Assembly: GCF_008386585.1 (NCBI RefSeq)
Contig: NZ_VUOB01000053.1
Coordinates: forward strand, 53,339-117,338
DNA length: 64,000 nt
Origin: Solihabitans fulvus
GTDB taxonomy: Bacteria > Actinomycetota > Actinomycetes > Mycobacteriales > Pseudonocardiaceae
Reading direction: 5' to 3'
Shown here: piece by piece, positions 8,032-15,672 of the stretch
Position numbering within the stretch: position 1 is the stretch's first letter
Layout: each line of letters starts with the position of its first letter
Translations under genes and position numbers: made by a program
Notes under the pieces: generated by a model
Database searches by the model: none
Told to the model about the DNA's origin: nothing
What the model saw: the letters and a program-made list of their open reading frames with translations, nothing else

Positions 8032-9392
8032 CAACGTTCGAGGTGATCAACCCGGCCACCGAGGAGGTGGTGCGGACGGTCCCGCTGGCCTCGCTGGCGG
8101 AGGCCGACGCGGCGATCGCCCGCGCGCAGGCCGCGTTCCCCGCCTGGCGCGCGGTGGCCCCGGCCGACCGGGCCCGCCTGCTGCGCCGGTTCGCCGACGC
8201 CGTGGACGACCACCTCGACGAGCTGGCCGCCATCGAGGTGGTCAACTCGGGCCACACCATCGGCAACGCGCGGTGGGAGGCCGGCAACGCGCGGGACGTG
8301 CTGCACTACTACGCCGCGGCGCCGGAACGGCTGTTCGGCCGGCAGATCCCGGTGCCCGGCGGCGTGAACATCACCTTCGCCGAGCCGCTCGGCGTCGTCG
8401 GGGTGATCGTGCCGTGGAACTTCCCGATGCCGATCGCCGCGTGGGGCTTCGCGCCCGCCCTGGCCGCCGGCAACACGGTCGTGCTCAAGCCCGCGGAGCT
8501 GACCCCGCTCACCGCCCTGCGGCTGGCCGAGCTGGCGCGCGAGGCCGGCATCCCCGAGGACGTCTTCCAGGTGCTGCCAGGCAAGGGGACCGTGGTCGGC
8601 CAGCGGTTCGTCACGCATCCCGCGGTGCGCAAGGTCGTGTTCACCGGGTCCACGACCGTGGGCAAGCAGATCATGGCCGGCTGCGCCGAGCAGGTGAAGC
8701 GGCTGACGTTGGAACTGGGCGGCAAGAGCGCGAACCTCGTGTTCGCCGATGCCGATCTCGAACGCGCCGCCGCGACCGCGCCCTACGGCGTGTTCGACAA
8801 CGCGGGCCAGGACTGTTGCGCCCGTTCGAGAATCCTCGTGCAGGCCTCGGTCTACGACCGGTTCATGGAGCTGCTCGAACCCGCCGTCAAGGGCGTCCGG
8901 GTGCAGGATCCATCCACTGTGGACAGTGAGATGGGGCCGCTGATCTCCTCGGCGCACCTGGCGAAGGTCACCTCCTACGTGCCGGACGACGCGCCGGTCG
9001 CGTTCCGGGGCAGCGCGCCGGACGGGCCGGGTTTCTGGTTCCCGCCAACGGTGCTCGCCCCGGTGTCGCCGACCGACCGGGCCGCCGTCGAGGAGATCTT
9101 CGGGCCGGTGGTCGTGGTGCTGCCGTTCACGGACGAGGCCGACGCCGGGCGGCTGGCCAACGACAGCGAGTACGGCCTGTCCGGCTCGATCTGGACCCGC
9201 GACGTCGGCAGGGCGCTGCGGGTGTCCCGCGCCGTGGAGGCCGGCAACCTGTCGGTGAACTCGCACTCGTCCGTGCGGTACTGGACGCCGTTCGGCGGCT
9301 TCAAGCAGTCCGGGCTCGGCCGCGAGCTTGGCCCCGACGCGCTCAACAGTTTCACCGAAACCAAGAACGTCTTCATCAGCTCGGAGGAGTGA
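8028..9392 (+). CDS. NAD(P)-dependent aldehyde dehydrogenase
   Basis: A 454-residue ALDH superfamily enzyme. Visible motifs are PWNFPMPIAAWGFAPAL, GNTVVLKPAE, the cofactor-binding FTGSTTVG, the general-base ELGGKS, and the catalytic-cysteine block NAGQDCCARSR; the C-terminus has PFGGFKQSGLGRELG. In context it should oxidise the gamma-glutamylated aldehyde, the role of PuuC. The GTG overlaps the preceding stop and has AAGGAG seven bases upstream. It is followed 7 bp later by the SDR gene. Confidence 0.88.
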   Translation: MTTFEVINPATEEVVRTVPLASLAEADAAIARAQAAFPAWRAVAPADRARLLRRFADAVDDHLDELAAIEVVNSGHTIGNARWEAGNARDVLHYYAAAPERLFGRQIPVPGGVNITFAEPLGVVGVIVPWNFPMPIAAWGFAPALAAGNTVVLKPAELTPLTALRLAELAREAGIPEDVFQVLPGKGTVVGQRFVTHPAVRKVVFTGSTTVGKQIMAGCAEQVKRLTLELGGKSANLVFADADLERAAATAPYGVFDNAGQDCCARSRILVQASVYDRFMELLEPAVKGVRVQDPSTVDSEMGPLISSAHLAKVTSYVPDDAPVAFRGSAPDGPGFWFPPTVLAPVSPTDRAAVEEIFGPVVVVLPFTDEADAGRLANDSEYGLSGSIWTRDVGRALRVSRAVEAGNLSVNSHSSVRYWTPFGGFKQSGLGRELGPDALNSFTETKNVFISSEE

Positions 9393-9399
9393 GGTCACC

Positions 9400-10167
9400 A
9401 TGTCGCAGCGTTTGGAAGGCCGCGTGGCCGTCGTGACCGGCGGCGGCAGCGGAATCGGGCTGGCCTCGGTCCGGCGGCTGGCCGCCGAGGGCGCGCGCGT
9501 CGTCGTCGCCGACATCGACGAGGCCAGCGGCAAGGCGGCGGCCGACGAGGTCGACGGCCTGTACGTCCGCGTCGACGTCACCGACGAGTCGGCGGTGACC
9601 GCGCTGTTCCAGACCACCGTGGACACCTACGGCTCGGTGGACATCGCGTTCAACAACGCCGGCATCTCGCCGCCGGACGACGACTCGATCCTGACCACCG
9701 GAATCGAGGCGTGGCAACGGGTTCAGCAGGTCAACCTGACCTCGGTGTACCTGTGCTGCAAGGCGGTGCTGCCGCACATGCAGCGGCAGGGCAAGGGTTC
9801 CATCATCAACACGGCGTCGTTCGTCGCGGTGCTCGGCGCGGCCACCTCGCAGATCTCCTACACCGCGTCCAAGGGCGGCGTGCTGGCGATGAGCCGCGAG
9901 CTTGGCGTGCAGTTCGCCAGGGAAGGCATCAGGGTCAACGCGCTGTGCCCCGGACCGGTGAACACCCCGCTGCTCAAGGAGCTGTTCGCCAAGGACCAGG
10001 AGCGGGCCGCGCGGCGGCTGGTGCACGTGCCGATGGGGCGGTTCGCCGAACCGGAGGAGATCGCGGCCGCGGTCGCGTTCCTGGCCAGCGACGACTCGTC
10101 CTTCATGACCGCGTCGAGCTTCCTCGTCGACGGCGGCATCTCGGGCGCCTACGTCACGCCCCAGTAA
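9400..10167 (+). CDS. Short-chain dehydrogenase/reductase (SDR)
   Basis: A 255-residue classical SDR with TGGGSGIG near the N-terminus, NNAG, a catalytic Ser in NTASFVA, and YTASK. The C-terminal LVDGGISGAYV is usual for glucose-dehydrogenase or 3-oxoacyl-reductase-like members, so annotation pipelines would probably call it FabG-like. Located last among the enzymes of a gamma-glutamylation operon that lacks an amine oxidase gene, it may oxidise an alcohol such as gamma-glutamyl-ethanolamide to the aldehyde used by the preceding enzyme. That role is inference. A strong GGAGGAG site precedes the ATG. Confidence 0.85.
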   Translation: MSQRLEGRVAVVTGGGSGIGLASVRRLAAEGARVVVADIDEASGKAAADEVDGLYVRVDVTDESAVTALFQTTVDTYGSVDIAFNNAGISPPDDDSILTTGIEAWQRVQQVNLTSVYLCCKAVLPHMQRQGKGSIINTASFVAVLGAATSQISYTASKGGVLAMSRELGVQFAREGIRVNALCPGPVNTPLLKELFAKDQERAARRLVHVPMGRFAEPEEIAAAVAFLASDDSSFMTASSFLVDGGISGAYVTPQ

Positions 10168-10280
10168 GCGCCCAGGTAAGCACGCCAGCGCAACGCCGCC
10201 GGGGAACGCCGTTGTCGCGGCCGACACACGCGCCGGGCTCGTGGTCGACCTACACTCGGTTCGTGACTAGGGAGGCTGTT

Positions 10281-11036
10281 GTGGCAGCTCAGCCGTGGGT
10301 CGAGGCCGATCTGGCTGCGCCGGCCACCGCCGACGAGGCGTTGTTCCGCCCGGTCCGGGCGGGCAACGCCTTCGAGGAGACCGTGGAGCGGCTGCTCCAG
10401 GCCGTGCGGCTGGGTGTCGTGGCGCCGGGCGAGCGGCTGCCGGCCGAACGGGAGCTTGCCGCGCGGCTCAGCGTCAGCCGGGTGACCCTGCGGGAGGCGA
10501 TCCGCGCGCTGCAACAGGCCGGCTACGTCGAGTCCCGGCGGGGACGCTACGGCGGCACCTTCGTCAACCAGACGTTGCCGAGCGGCGCGGGCGCGGCGAT
10601 GCGGCAGCCGCCCGCCGACCCGGTCGGCGACCTCGGCGACGCGCTGACCCTGCGGCACGTGTTGGAGACGGGCGCCGCGGCGACCGCCGCCGCCCGGCCG
10701 CTCGGACCGGGGGAGCGGCGGCACCTGCGCAGCAGGCTGGCCGAGACGGCCGCGGCCGGGCTCGCGGAGTACCGCCGCAAGGACTCGCGGCTGCACCTGG
10801 CCATCGCGGAGGTGACGGCCTCGGCGTCGCTGACCGCCGCCGTCGCCGACGCGCGGATGCGGGTCAACGAGCTGCTCGACGCGATCCCGTTGCTCGAACC
10901 GAATCTGGTGCACTCCAACGAACAGCACGAGTTGATCGTGGCGAGCATTCTGGACGGCGACCCGGCCGCCGCCCGCCAGGCCATGGCCGAACACCTCGAC
11001 GGCACCGCGTCGCTGCTGCGCGGCTTCCTCTCGTGA
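10281..11036 (+). CDS. FadR/GntR-family transcriptional regulator (FCD domain)
   Basis: A 251-residue regulator: N-terminal GntR winged helix (about residues 25-95, with PAERELAARLSVSRVTLREA and QQAGYVESRRGR) and an all-helical FCD ligand-binding domain in the C-terminal half (ETGAAATAAARPL, HLAIAEVTASASL, EQHELIVASILDGD). GTG 10281 is preferred because GGAGG lies seven bases upstream; GTG 10263 is in frame but lacks one. It follows the operon by 113 bp and is the likely repressor of it, sensing a pathway intermediate. Confidence 0.85.
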   Translation: MAAQPWVEADLAAPATADEALFRPVRAGNAFEETVERLLQAVRLGVVAPGERLPAERELAARLSVSRVTLREAIRALQQAGYVESRRGRYGGTFVNQTLPSGAGAAMRQPPADPVGDLGDALTLRHVLETGAAATAAARPLGPGERRHLRSRLAETAAAGLAEYRRKDSRLHLAIAEVTASASLTAAVADARMRVNELLDAIPLLEPNLVHSNEQHELIVASILDGDPAAARQAMAEHLDGTASLLRGFLS

Positions 11037-11160
11037 GCGGACCGTGCCGGTCCGCAGGCTCGAACGCACGTCACCTCATGCGCTCAAAGCTTCCCGGGTA
11101 CTCCAGGGACTGGCCCAGGTGGACGTTCGTCGGTGCGGAGTCCCGATGGCAGGACTCGGG

Positions 11161-11215
11161 CCGGTCAGAACGCTGCGGGAGGCAAACCACCGAACGCGGG
11201 CGATGTTCTGACCGG
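11161..11215. terminator. Inverted repeat downstream of the GntR regulator
   Basis: An 11-bp perfect inverted repeat CCGGTCAGAAC / GTTCTGACCGG (11161-11171, 11205-11215) with a 33-nt loop lies between the regulator and the convergent small secreted-protein gene. The long loop makes it a weak terminator candidate; it could also be a protein-binding site. Confidence 0.35.
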
Positions 11216-11223
11216 CCCAGTGG

Positions 11224-11568
11224 TCAGGGGCGTGGCTCGATGGTCTCGACCAACGGTCCTGCGGTTGCGGCGTCGGTGCAGTCGGAGGACTTGGGACCGA
11301 CAGGAGGAGTTGCGCCGAACACGGCGGCGCTCACGTCGCACACGTTGGCGTTGACGTGCTGGGCCGCGTTCTCGGCAGCGCCCTGACCCGCGCCCTCACC
11401 GAGGCGGTTCGCCTCGATCGGAATCATGATCGGGCCGGTGAGTGAGGCGGCGCCCTGGCCGGCGCCGTTGCCGGTGTCGCTGAGCGGAGTGCCTTGGGCG
11501 GCGGGCGAGGCCAACAGCGCTGCGGCAACCGACGCACCAAGCATGGTCAAGGTGGACAGAACACGCAT
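11224..11568 (-). CDS. Small secreted protein with two cysteines
   Basis: A 114-residue protein. Residues 1-26 form a signal peptide (MRVLSTLTMLGASVAAALL, cleavage probably after AAQG), leaving an exported protein of about 88 residues. The mature part is rich in Gly, Ala and Asn, with GAGQGAA twice and two cysteines (ANVCDVSAAVFG, SSDCTDA) that could form one disulfide. The Asn/Val-rich stretch around the first Cys is faintly reminiscent of small surface proteins of aerial hyphae such as rodlins, but I do not claim membership. A purine-rich AAGGAAG lies 12 bases before the ATG. Confidence 0.6.
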   Translation of the reverse strand: MRVLSTLTMLGASVAAALLASPAAQGTPLSDTGNGAGQGAASLTGPIMIPIEANRLGEGAGQGAAENAAQHVNANVCDVSAAVFGATPPVGPKSSDCTDAATAGPLVETIEPRP

Positions 11569-11703
11569 GAGGTGAAGAACTTCCTTCGCACAGAGGGGAT
11601 GCGACCGGTACTCCGGCCCCGACCATCATCTGCGTCCTCGACCGGCCGTGTCGACCCTCGGTGGTGTGAAAGATGATCTCGAAAGTATGGGACTGGGCCG
11701 CGC

Positions 11704-12615
11704 TCACGAGTGTGTTGCTGCCGCGTCTCGTCGCCAGCGAGCCGGTGGCTTGCCGTAGCGATGCTTGAACGCACGGTTGAATGCGGCCTCCGACGTGTAT
11801 CCGACGTTCTCCCCGATGACCGTGATCGGCAGGGAGGTGTCGCGGAGCAGGTCGGCGGCGGCGTCGAGGCGTACGTGCGCGAGGTAGGTGGCTGGTGGCT
11901 TGCCGACCCGCGCGACGAACCTGGCGGCGAACGCCGACCGGGACATACGGCACGCTCGAGCCAGCTCCTCGACCGTCCAGTCGTGGCCGGGGTCTCGATG
12001 AACCGCACTCAGGGCCGGACCGATCTCCGGGTCGAGCGCGCCGGCGAGCCAGTTCGGCTCGGCGGCGTCGTCGGCGGCCCAGGCGCGCAGAATCTGAATG
12101 AAGAGCAGATCGAGGATCCGGGCGATCATCACCGCCGACCCCTGGGAGGGCGACTGCATCTCGGCGAGGAGCATCCTGCGCGCCACCTCGAGCCCCTCAA
12201 GCGCCGGGCCACCGGCGCCGCGCAGGGTGATCACGGGCGGGAGGCTCGCGAGCAGGTGGCTCGCCTGCGGGTCGCCGATCGTGAAGGTTCCACTGAGCCA
12301 GCGCGCCGGCTGGGGTGCGGGCGCGCCGACTCGCTCGCCCACGTCGCTGATGTGGTGCGGATCGCCGCGCGGCAACAGGATGACATCGCCGCGAGTCGCG
12401 CGCTCGACCTGCGGGACGCCGTCCATCCGAAGCTCGACCTCGCCCTCGTCGACGATGTGCAGGGCGCCGGCACCGGAGAAGCCGACCGAGAATGTCCACA
12501 GTGGACCGTATGTGGCGATCCGTTCGCCTCTCAGTCGGACGCTCCGCAGCAGCTCCGAGAGCAGGTCGACTGGCGACGCTGGACGATCGGCAAAATCTTC
12601 CGGCGGAACGATCAT
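11704..12615 (-). CDS. AraC-family transcriptional regulator with N-terminal cupin
   Basis: A 303-residue regulator. The N-terminal half is a cupin-type sensor domain (HIVDEGEVELRMDG, LLPRGDPHHISDVGE); the C-terminal 100 residues carry the two AraC helix-turn-helix motifs (TVEELARACRMSRSAFAARF and ITVIGENVGYTSEAAFNRAF, then KHRYGKPPARWRR). GGGAGG precedes the ATG. It is divergent from the EthD-like gene with a 153-bp gap, so it probably controls that gene. Proteins of this architecture often respond to aromatic or quinone-like compounds, but nothing in the sequence identifies the ligand. Confidence 0.85.
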   Translation of the reverse strand: MIVPPEDFADRPASPVDLLSELLRSVRLRGERIATYGPLWTFSVGFSGAGALHIVDEGEVELRMDGVPQVERATRGDVILLPRGDPHHISDVGERVGAPAPQPARWLSGTFTIGDPQASHLLASLPPVITLRGAGGPALEGLEVARRMLLAEMQSPSQGSAVMIARILDLLFIQILRAWAADDAAEPNWLAGALDPEIGPALSAVHRDPGHDWTVEELARACRMSRSAFAARFVARVGKPPATYLAHVRLDAAADLLRDTSLPITVIGENVGYTSEAAFNRAFKHRYGKPPARWRRDAAATHS

Positions 12616-12768
12616 GGTGGCCTCCCGTTCCTCCGCCTATGGTCGATCACGGCGAATGAATCGTAGGGGCTCTGACCCCCGCTGGACGCGCGGTGTGCCA
12701 TGTCTTGTGCTGAGGTGGCCGCGTCCGTTCATTTGCCTCAGCGACGAACGACAACCAGGAGATCATCC

Positions 12769-13089
12769 GTGACTGAGCAGGGCCAGCCAACCAAGATCAC
12801 TTTCGTCTACTCCAACCCCACTGACCCGGACGCCTTCGAGGCGGCCTACCCCGACCAACTCGCGCTGGCGCGGAAGCTCCCCGGTCTGACTCGGCTCCAG
12901 ACGGCGAAGGTCTGGCCAAAGGAGGACGGCAGCCCGACACCGGCATACCGACTGCTGGACCTGTACTTCGCCGACTACGCGGCGGCCAGCGCCGCCGCCG
13001 CGGAGGCGGGTCCCCTTGTCGGCGCCACGATCGAACACGCCACCGGAGGCGTGGCGATCGCGTTCGCCGAGGTCCTCGAAGACGTCTGA
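12769..13089 (+). CDS. EthD-domain / dimeric alpha-beta barrel protein
   Basis: A 106-residue protein resembling the EthD family of small ferredoxin-like dimers: TKITFVYSNPTDPDAFEAAY, the central HxLA-type block reading DQLALARKLPGLTRLQ, and a strand-rich RLLDLYFADY. Relatives help degrade ethers, form monooxygenase-like dimers, or have no known function. The GTG is preceded by CAGGAG eight bases upstream. It is divergent from the AraC regulator, its likely controller, and followed by a strong hairpin terminator. Confidence 0.7.
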   Translation: MTEQGQPTKITFVYSNPTDPDAFEAAYPDQLALARKLPGLTRLQTAKVWPKEDGSPTPAYRLLDLYFADYAAASAAAAEAGPLVGATIEHATGGVAIAFAEVLEDV

Positions 13090-13114
13090 TTCCGAGGATC
13101 TCACCGACAGACAA

Positions 13115-13145
13115 GCGCCGACCTGCGGAAGCCGCAGGTCGGCGC
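13115..13145. terminator. Bidirectional hairpin terminator
   Basis: A perfect 14-bp stem (13115-13128 with 13132-13145) closed by the 3-nt loop AAG lies between the convergent EthD-like gene and the Pro-rich membrane protein gene. Confidence 0.8.
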
Positions 13146-13168
13146 ACTGTCCACTCGGGATGGTCGGC

Positions 13169-13702
13169 TCAGCCGTGCTGCGGGCCGTTGTCCCAGCCGC
13201 GCTGCTGGCCGGGCTGGCCGGGCATCGGGCCGTTCTGGCCCGGCGGCAGCTGACCGCGGTGGTTGCCGCGCATCTGGTAGTGGAAGCCGGGCCGGCCCTC
13301 GTTGTCGTGGTGCGCCACCACACCGATCACCCCGCCGCCGATGATGGCGCCGACCAGCGCGGCTCCGACGAGGTGGGTCGTCCTGTGCCGGAAGAAGCGC
13401 CGCGTGCGTCCCGGCGGCGGGGCCGGGACGTAACCGGCCGGCACGTAGCCGGGCGGCACAGCACCGGGTGGGGTCGGTTGCGGTGGCGGGGCTGCGGCCG
13501 CGTGCGCCGTCTCGGTGACGGGCTCGCCGATCGGCTGCGCGGCCGCGGGCTGCGCGGCCGGTTCGGCGACGGGTTCCGTTGCGGGAACTGTGCTTGGCTC
13601 CCCGGCCGGCACAGTCGGCTGGGCGGCGGGCGCCGTTGGCTGGGCGGCCGCCTGCTCCGGCTGGCTCTGCCCGGCGGGTCCGGTGTTCTCTTGGTCGGGC
13701 AT
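13169..13702 (-). CDS. Pro/Ala-rich single-pass membrane protein
   Basis: A 177-residue protein of unknown function. Residues 1-95 are Pro/Ala/Glu-rich and probably disordered, with the local repeat GYVPAGYVPA. A basic RTRRFFRHRT precedes one hydrophobic helix (VGAALVGAIIGGGVIGVV). The outside C-terminal tail is Gly/Pro/Gln-rich (GQNGPMPGQPGQQ). The layout suggests a cytoplasmic N-terminus and a short exported tail. The upstream region contains CTGTG direct repeats with an 11-bp period (13771 and 13782, on the plus strand), the spacing used by OmpR-type regulators. Confidence 0.65.
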   Translation of the reverse strand: MPDQENTGPAGQSQPEQAAAQPTAPAAQPTVPAGEPSTVPATEPVAEPAAQPAAAQPIGEPVTETAHAAAAPPPQPTPPGAVPPGYVPAGYVPAPPPGRTRRFFRHRTTHLVGAALVGAIIGGGVIGVVAHHDNEGRPGFHYQMRGNHRGQLPPGQNGPMPGQPGQQRGWDNGPQHG

Positions 13703-13820
13703 CGGGTACTCCTGGATCGTGTCGCTGGACCGGAGAGCTGCCGGTCGCTACTTCAGCGTGCGCTTCTAAGCTGTGTGGAGCCTGTGCGCACGCTGGGAAG
13801 TGCGTCGGGCGATGGTAACG

Positions 13821-13924
13821 GTGGTTCTCAGGATGCGCGACAACGAGGCTGCCTTTCTCTTTGCCAGCGGGCTTGGTGCGGGTGATGACTCCCGTGGTTC
13901 TCAGGATGCGCGCGACAACGAGGC
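13821..13924. repeat. Pair of about 29-bp imperfect direct repeats
   Basis: The sequence beginning GTGGTTCTCAGGATGCG and ending CGACAACGAGGC occurs at 13821-13849 and again at 13894-13924, the second copy carrying two extra bases (CG) in the middle. The copies are 73 bp apart in the non-coding stretch upstream of the Pro-rich membrane protein gene. They could be regulator-binding repeats (each contains TCTCAGG) or a local duplication. Confidence 0.6.
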
Positions 13925-13950
13925 CGCCCCCCGGTCGGGAGACGGCCTCG
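13919..13950 (-). terminator. Hairpin terminator of the peptide ABC transporter operon
   Basis: CGAGGCCG (13919-13926) and CGGCCTCG (13943-13950) form an 8-bp stem, with an inner CCC/GGG pairing, 15 bp after the stop codon of the minus-strand ATPase gene. Confidence 0.5.
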
Positions 13951-13965
13951 GTCGGTTCGGCGGCG

Positions 13966-15672
13966 TCAGGCGCGGCGGCGGCGCTGCTCCACCGGGTCGG
14001 CGACGGGCGCGGCGAACAGCAGCCTGCGCGTGTACGGGTGCAGCGGCCGCGCGAGCACCTCGGCCGTCAGGCCCTGTTCGACGACGTGACCCCGGTGCAT
14101 CACCGCGACGCGGTCGGCCAGCTGCTCGATCACCGCGAGGTCGTGGCTGATGAACAGGCAGGCGAACCGCAGTTCCGTCTGAAGCGTCCGGAACAGGTCA
14201 AGGACGCGGGCCTGCACCGAGACGTCCAGCGCGCTGGTCGGCTCGTCGGCGATGAGCAGCGCCGGGTCGAGCGCGAGCGCCCGTGCCATGCCGACCCGCT
14301 GCCGCTGGCCGCCGGACAGCTCGTGCGGATACCGGTCGCGCAGGCTCGCGGACAGCTGCACCGCCTCGAGCAGCTCGTCCACCCGCCGGTCGAGTTCGGC
14401 GCCGCGCAGCGTGCTGTGCAACCGGAACGGCTCGGCGACGCTGCCCGCGATCGTGGCGCGCGGATTCAGCGAGGACGCCGGATCCTGGAACACCACGCCG
14501 ATCCGGCCGAGCGCGCTCCGGCGTTTCCTGCCGCGCAACGTGGTCAGGTCGACGCCCTGCACGGTCAGCCCGCCGCCGGAGGTCGGCACCAGGCCGGTGA
14601 TCGCCGAGGCGATGGTGCTCTTGCCGGAGCCGGACTCGCCGACCAGCCCGAGCACCTCGCCGGGCTCGATGTGCAGGCTCACGCCGTCGACCGCCCGCAC
14701 CGAGTGCGACCGGAACCGTCCCCGGTAGGTCACCGACAGGTCGGTCAGCCGAAGCGTCGGCTCGGCGCCCGCGCTGTCCGGCACGGACCGGGTCGCCGGG
14801 TGCGCGGTGACCGCGACCTGGTCGCCCCTGGTGACGACCTCGTCCTCGATCTCCTGTGCGGCAAGGGATTCGCCGACCAGCGGGGCGCTGAGCGAGATGA
14901 CCGAGCCGAGCAGTTGCTTGGTGTACTCCTCGCGCGGCGCGGCGAAGATGCTCAGCACGTCGCCGTGTTCGACGACCCTGCCGTCGTGCATGACCACGAC
15001 GCGGTCGGCGATGTCCGCGACCACGCCCATGTCGTGCGTGATCAACAGGATCGCCGCGTTCAGCCTGCTCCGCAGGTCCCGCAGCAGTTCGAGGATCTCG
15101 GCCTGCACGGTGACGTCCAGCGCGGTGGTCGGCTCGTCCGCGATCAGCAGCGCGGGCTCGTTGGCCACCGCCATGGCGATCACCACGCGCTGAAGCTGGC
15201 CGCCGGACAGCTCGTGCGGGTAGGACCGCAACAGCCGCTCCGGTTCGGGAAGCCGGACCAGGCCGAGCAGCTCGATCGCGCGCCGCCGTGCCTGCGCCGC
15301 CGCGCGAGGGCGGTGCGCCTGCACGGCCTCGACGAGCTGGTCGCCGATGGAGAACACGGGGTTCAGCGCGCTCATCGGCTCCTGGAAGACCATGCCGACG
15401 TCGTTGCCGCGCACCCCGCGCAGCTGCTGGGAGGACAGACTCAGCAGGTCGGTGCCGTCCAGCACGGCCCGGCCGGACACCGTCGCGTTGCCGGGCAGCA
15501 GGCCGAGCAGCGACATCGCGGTGACGGTCTTGCCAGAGCCGGACTCGCCGACCACGGCAAGCACCTCCCCGGCCGTCAGGGAGTAGCTGACCTCCCTGAC
15601 GGCCGGTCGCCGGACGCCCTCGGTGCGGAACTCGACCGAGACGTTCTCGACGGACAGGAGTGGCTGACTCAC
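13966..15672 (-). CDS. Peptide ABC transporter, fused double ATPase (DppD-DppF type)
   Basis: A 568-residue protein with two complete ABC ATPase domains in tandem. Domain 1 (about 1-260) has GESGSGKTV, LSGGQLQRV and LLIADEPTTALD; domain 2 (about 300-568) has GESGSGKST, LSGGQRQRV and LLIADEPTSALD. Both belong to the oligopeptide/dipeptide family, so this one gene replaces separate DppD and DppF subunits. It energises import through the two permeases encoded upstream. The GTG start overlaps the stop of the binding-protein gene as GTGA, and the operon ends just downstream. Confidence 0.9.
   Translation of the reverse strand: MSQPLLSVENVSVEFRTEGVRRPAVREVSYSLTAGEVLAVVGESGSGKTVTAMSLLGLLPGNATVSGRAVLDGTDLLSLSSQQLRGVRGNDVGMVFQEPMSALNPVFSIGDQLVEAVQAHRPRAAAQARRRAIELLGLVRLPEPERLLRSYPHELSGGQLQRVVIAMAVANEPALLIADEPTTALDVTVQAEILELLRDLRSRLNAAILLITHDMGVVADIADRVVVMHDGRVVEHGDVLSIFAAPREEYTKQLLGSVISLSAPLVGESLAAQEIEDEVVTRGDQVAVTAHPATRSVPDSAGAEPTLRLTDLSVTYRGRFRSHSVRAVDGVSLHIEPGEVLGLVGESGSGKSTIASAITGLVPTSGGGLTVQGVDLTTLRGRKRRSALGRIGVVFQDPASSLNPRATIAGSVAEPFRLHSTLRGAELDRRVDELLEAVQLSASLRDRYPHELSGGQRQRVGMARALALDPALLIADEPTSALDVSVQARVLDLFRTLQTELRFACLFISHDLAVIEQLADRVAVMHRGHVVEQGLTAEVLARPLHPYTRRLLFAAPVADPVEQRRRRA

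Noticed and set aside
7527..9626. 699-codon minus-strand frame across the hydrolase, ALDH and SDR genes
   Set aside because: It runs across three unrelated plus-strand genes with recognisable catalytic motifs, so it is a shadow.
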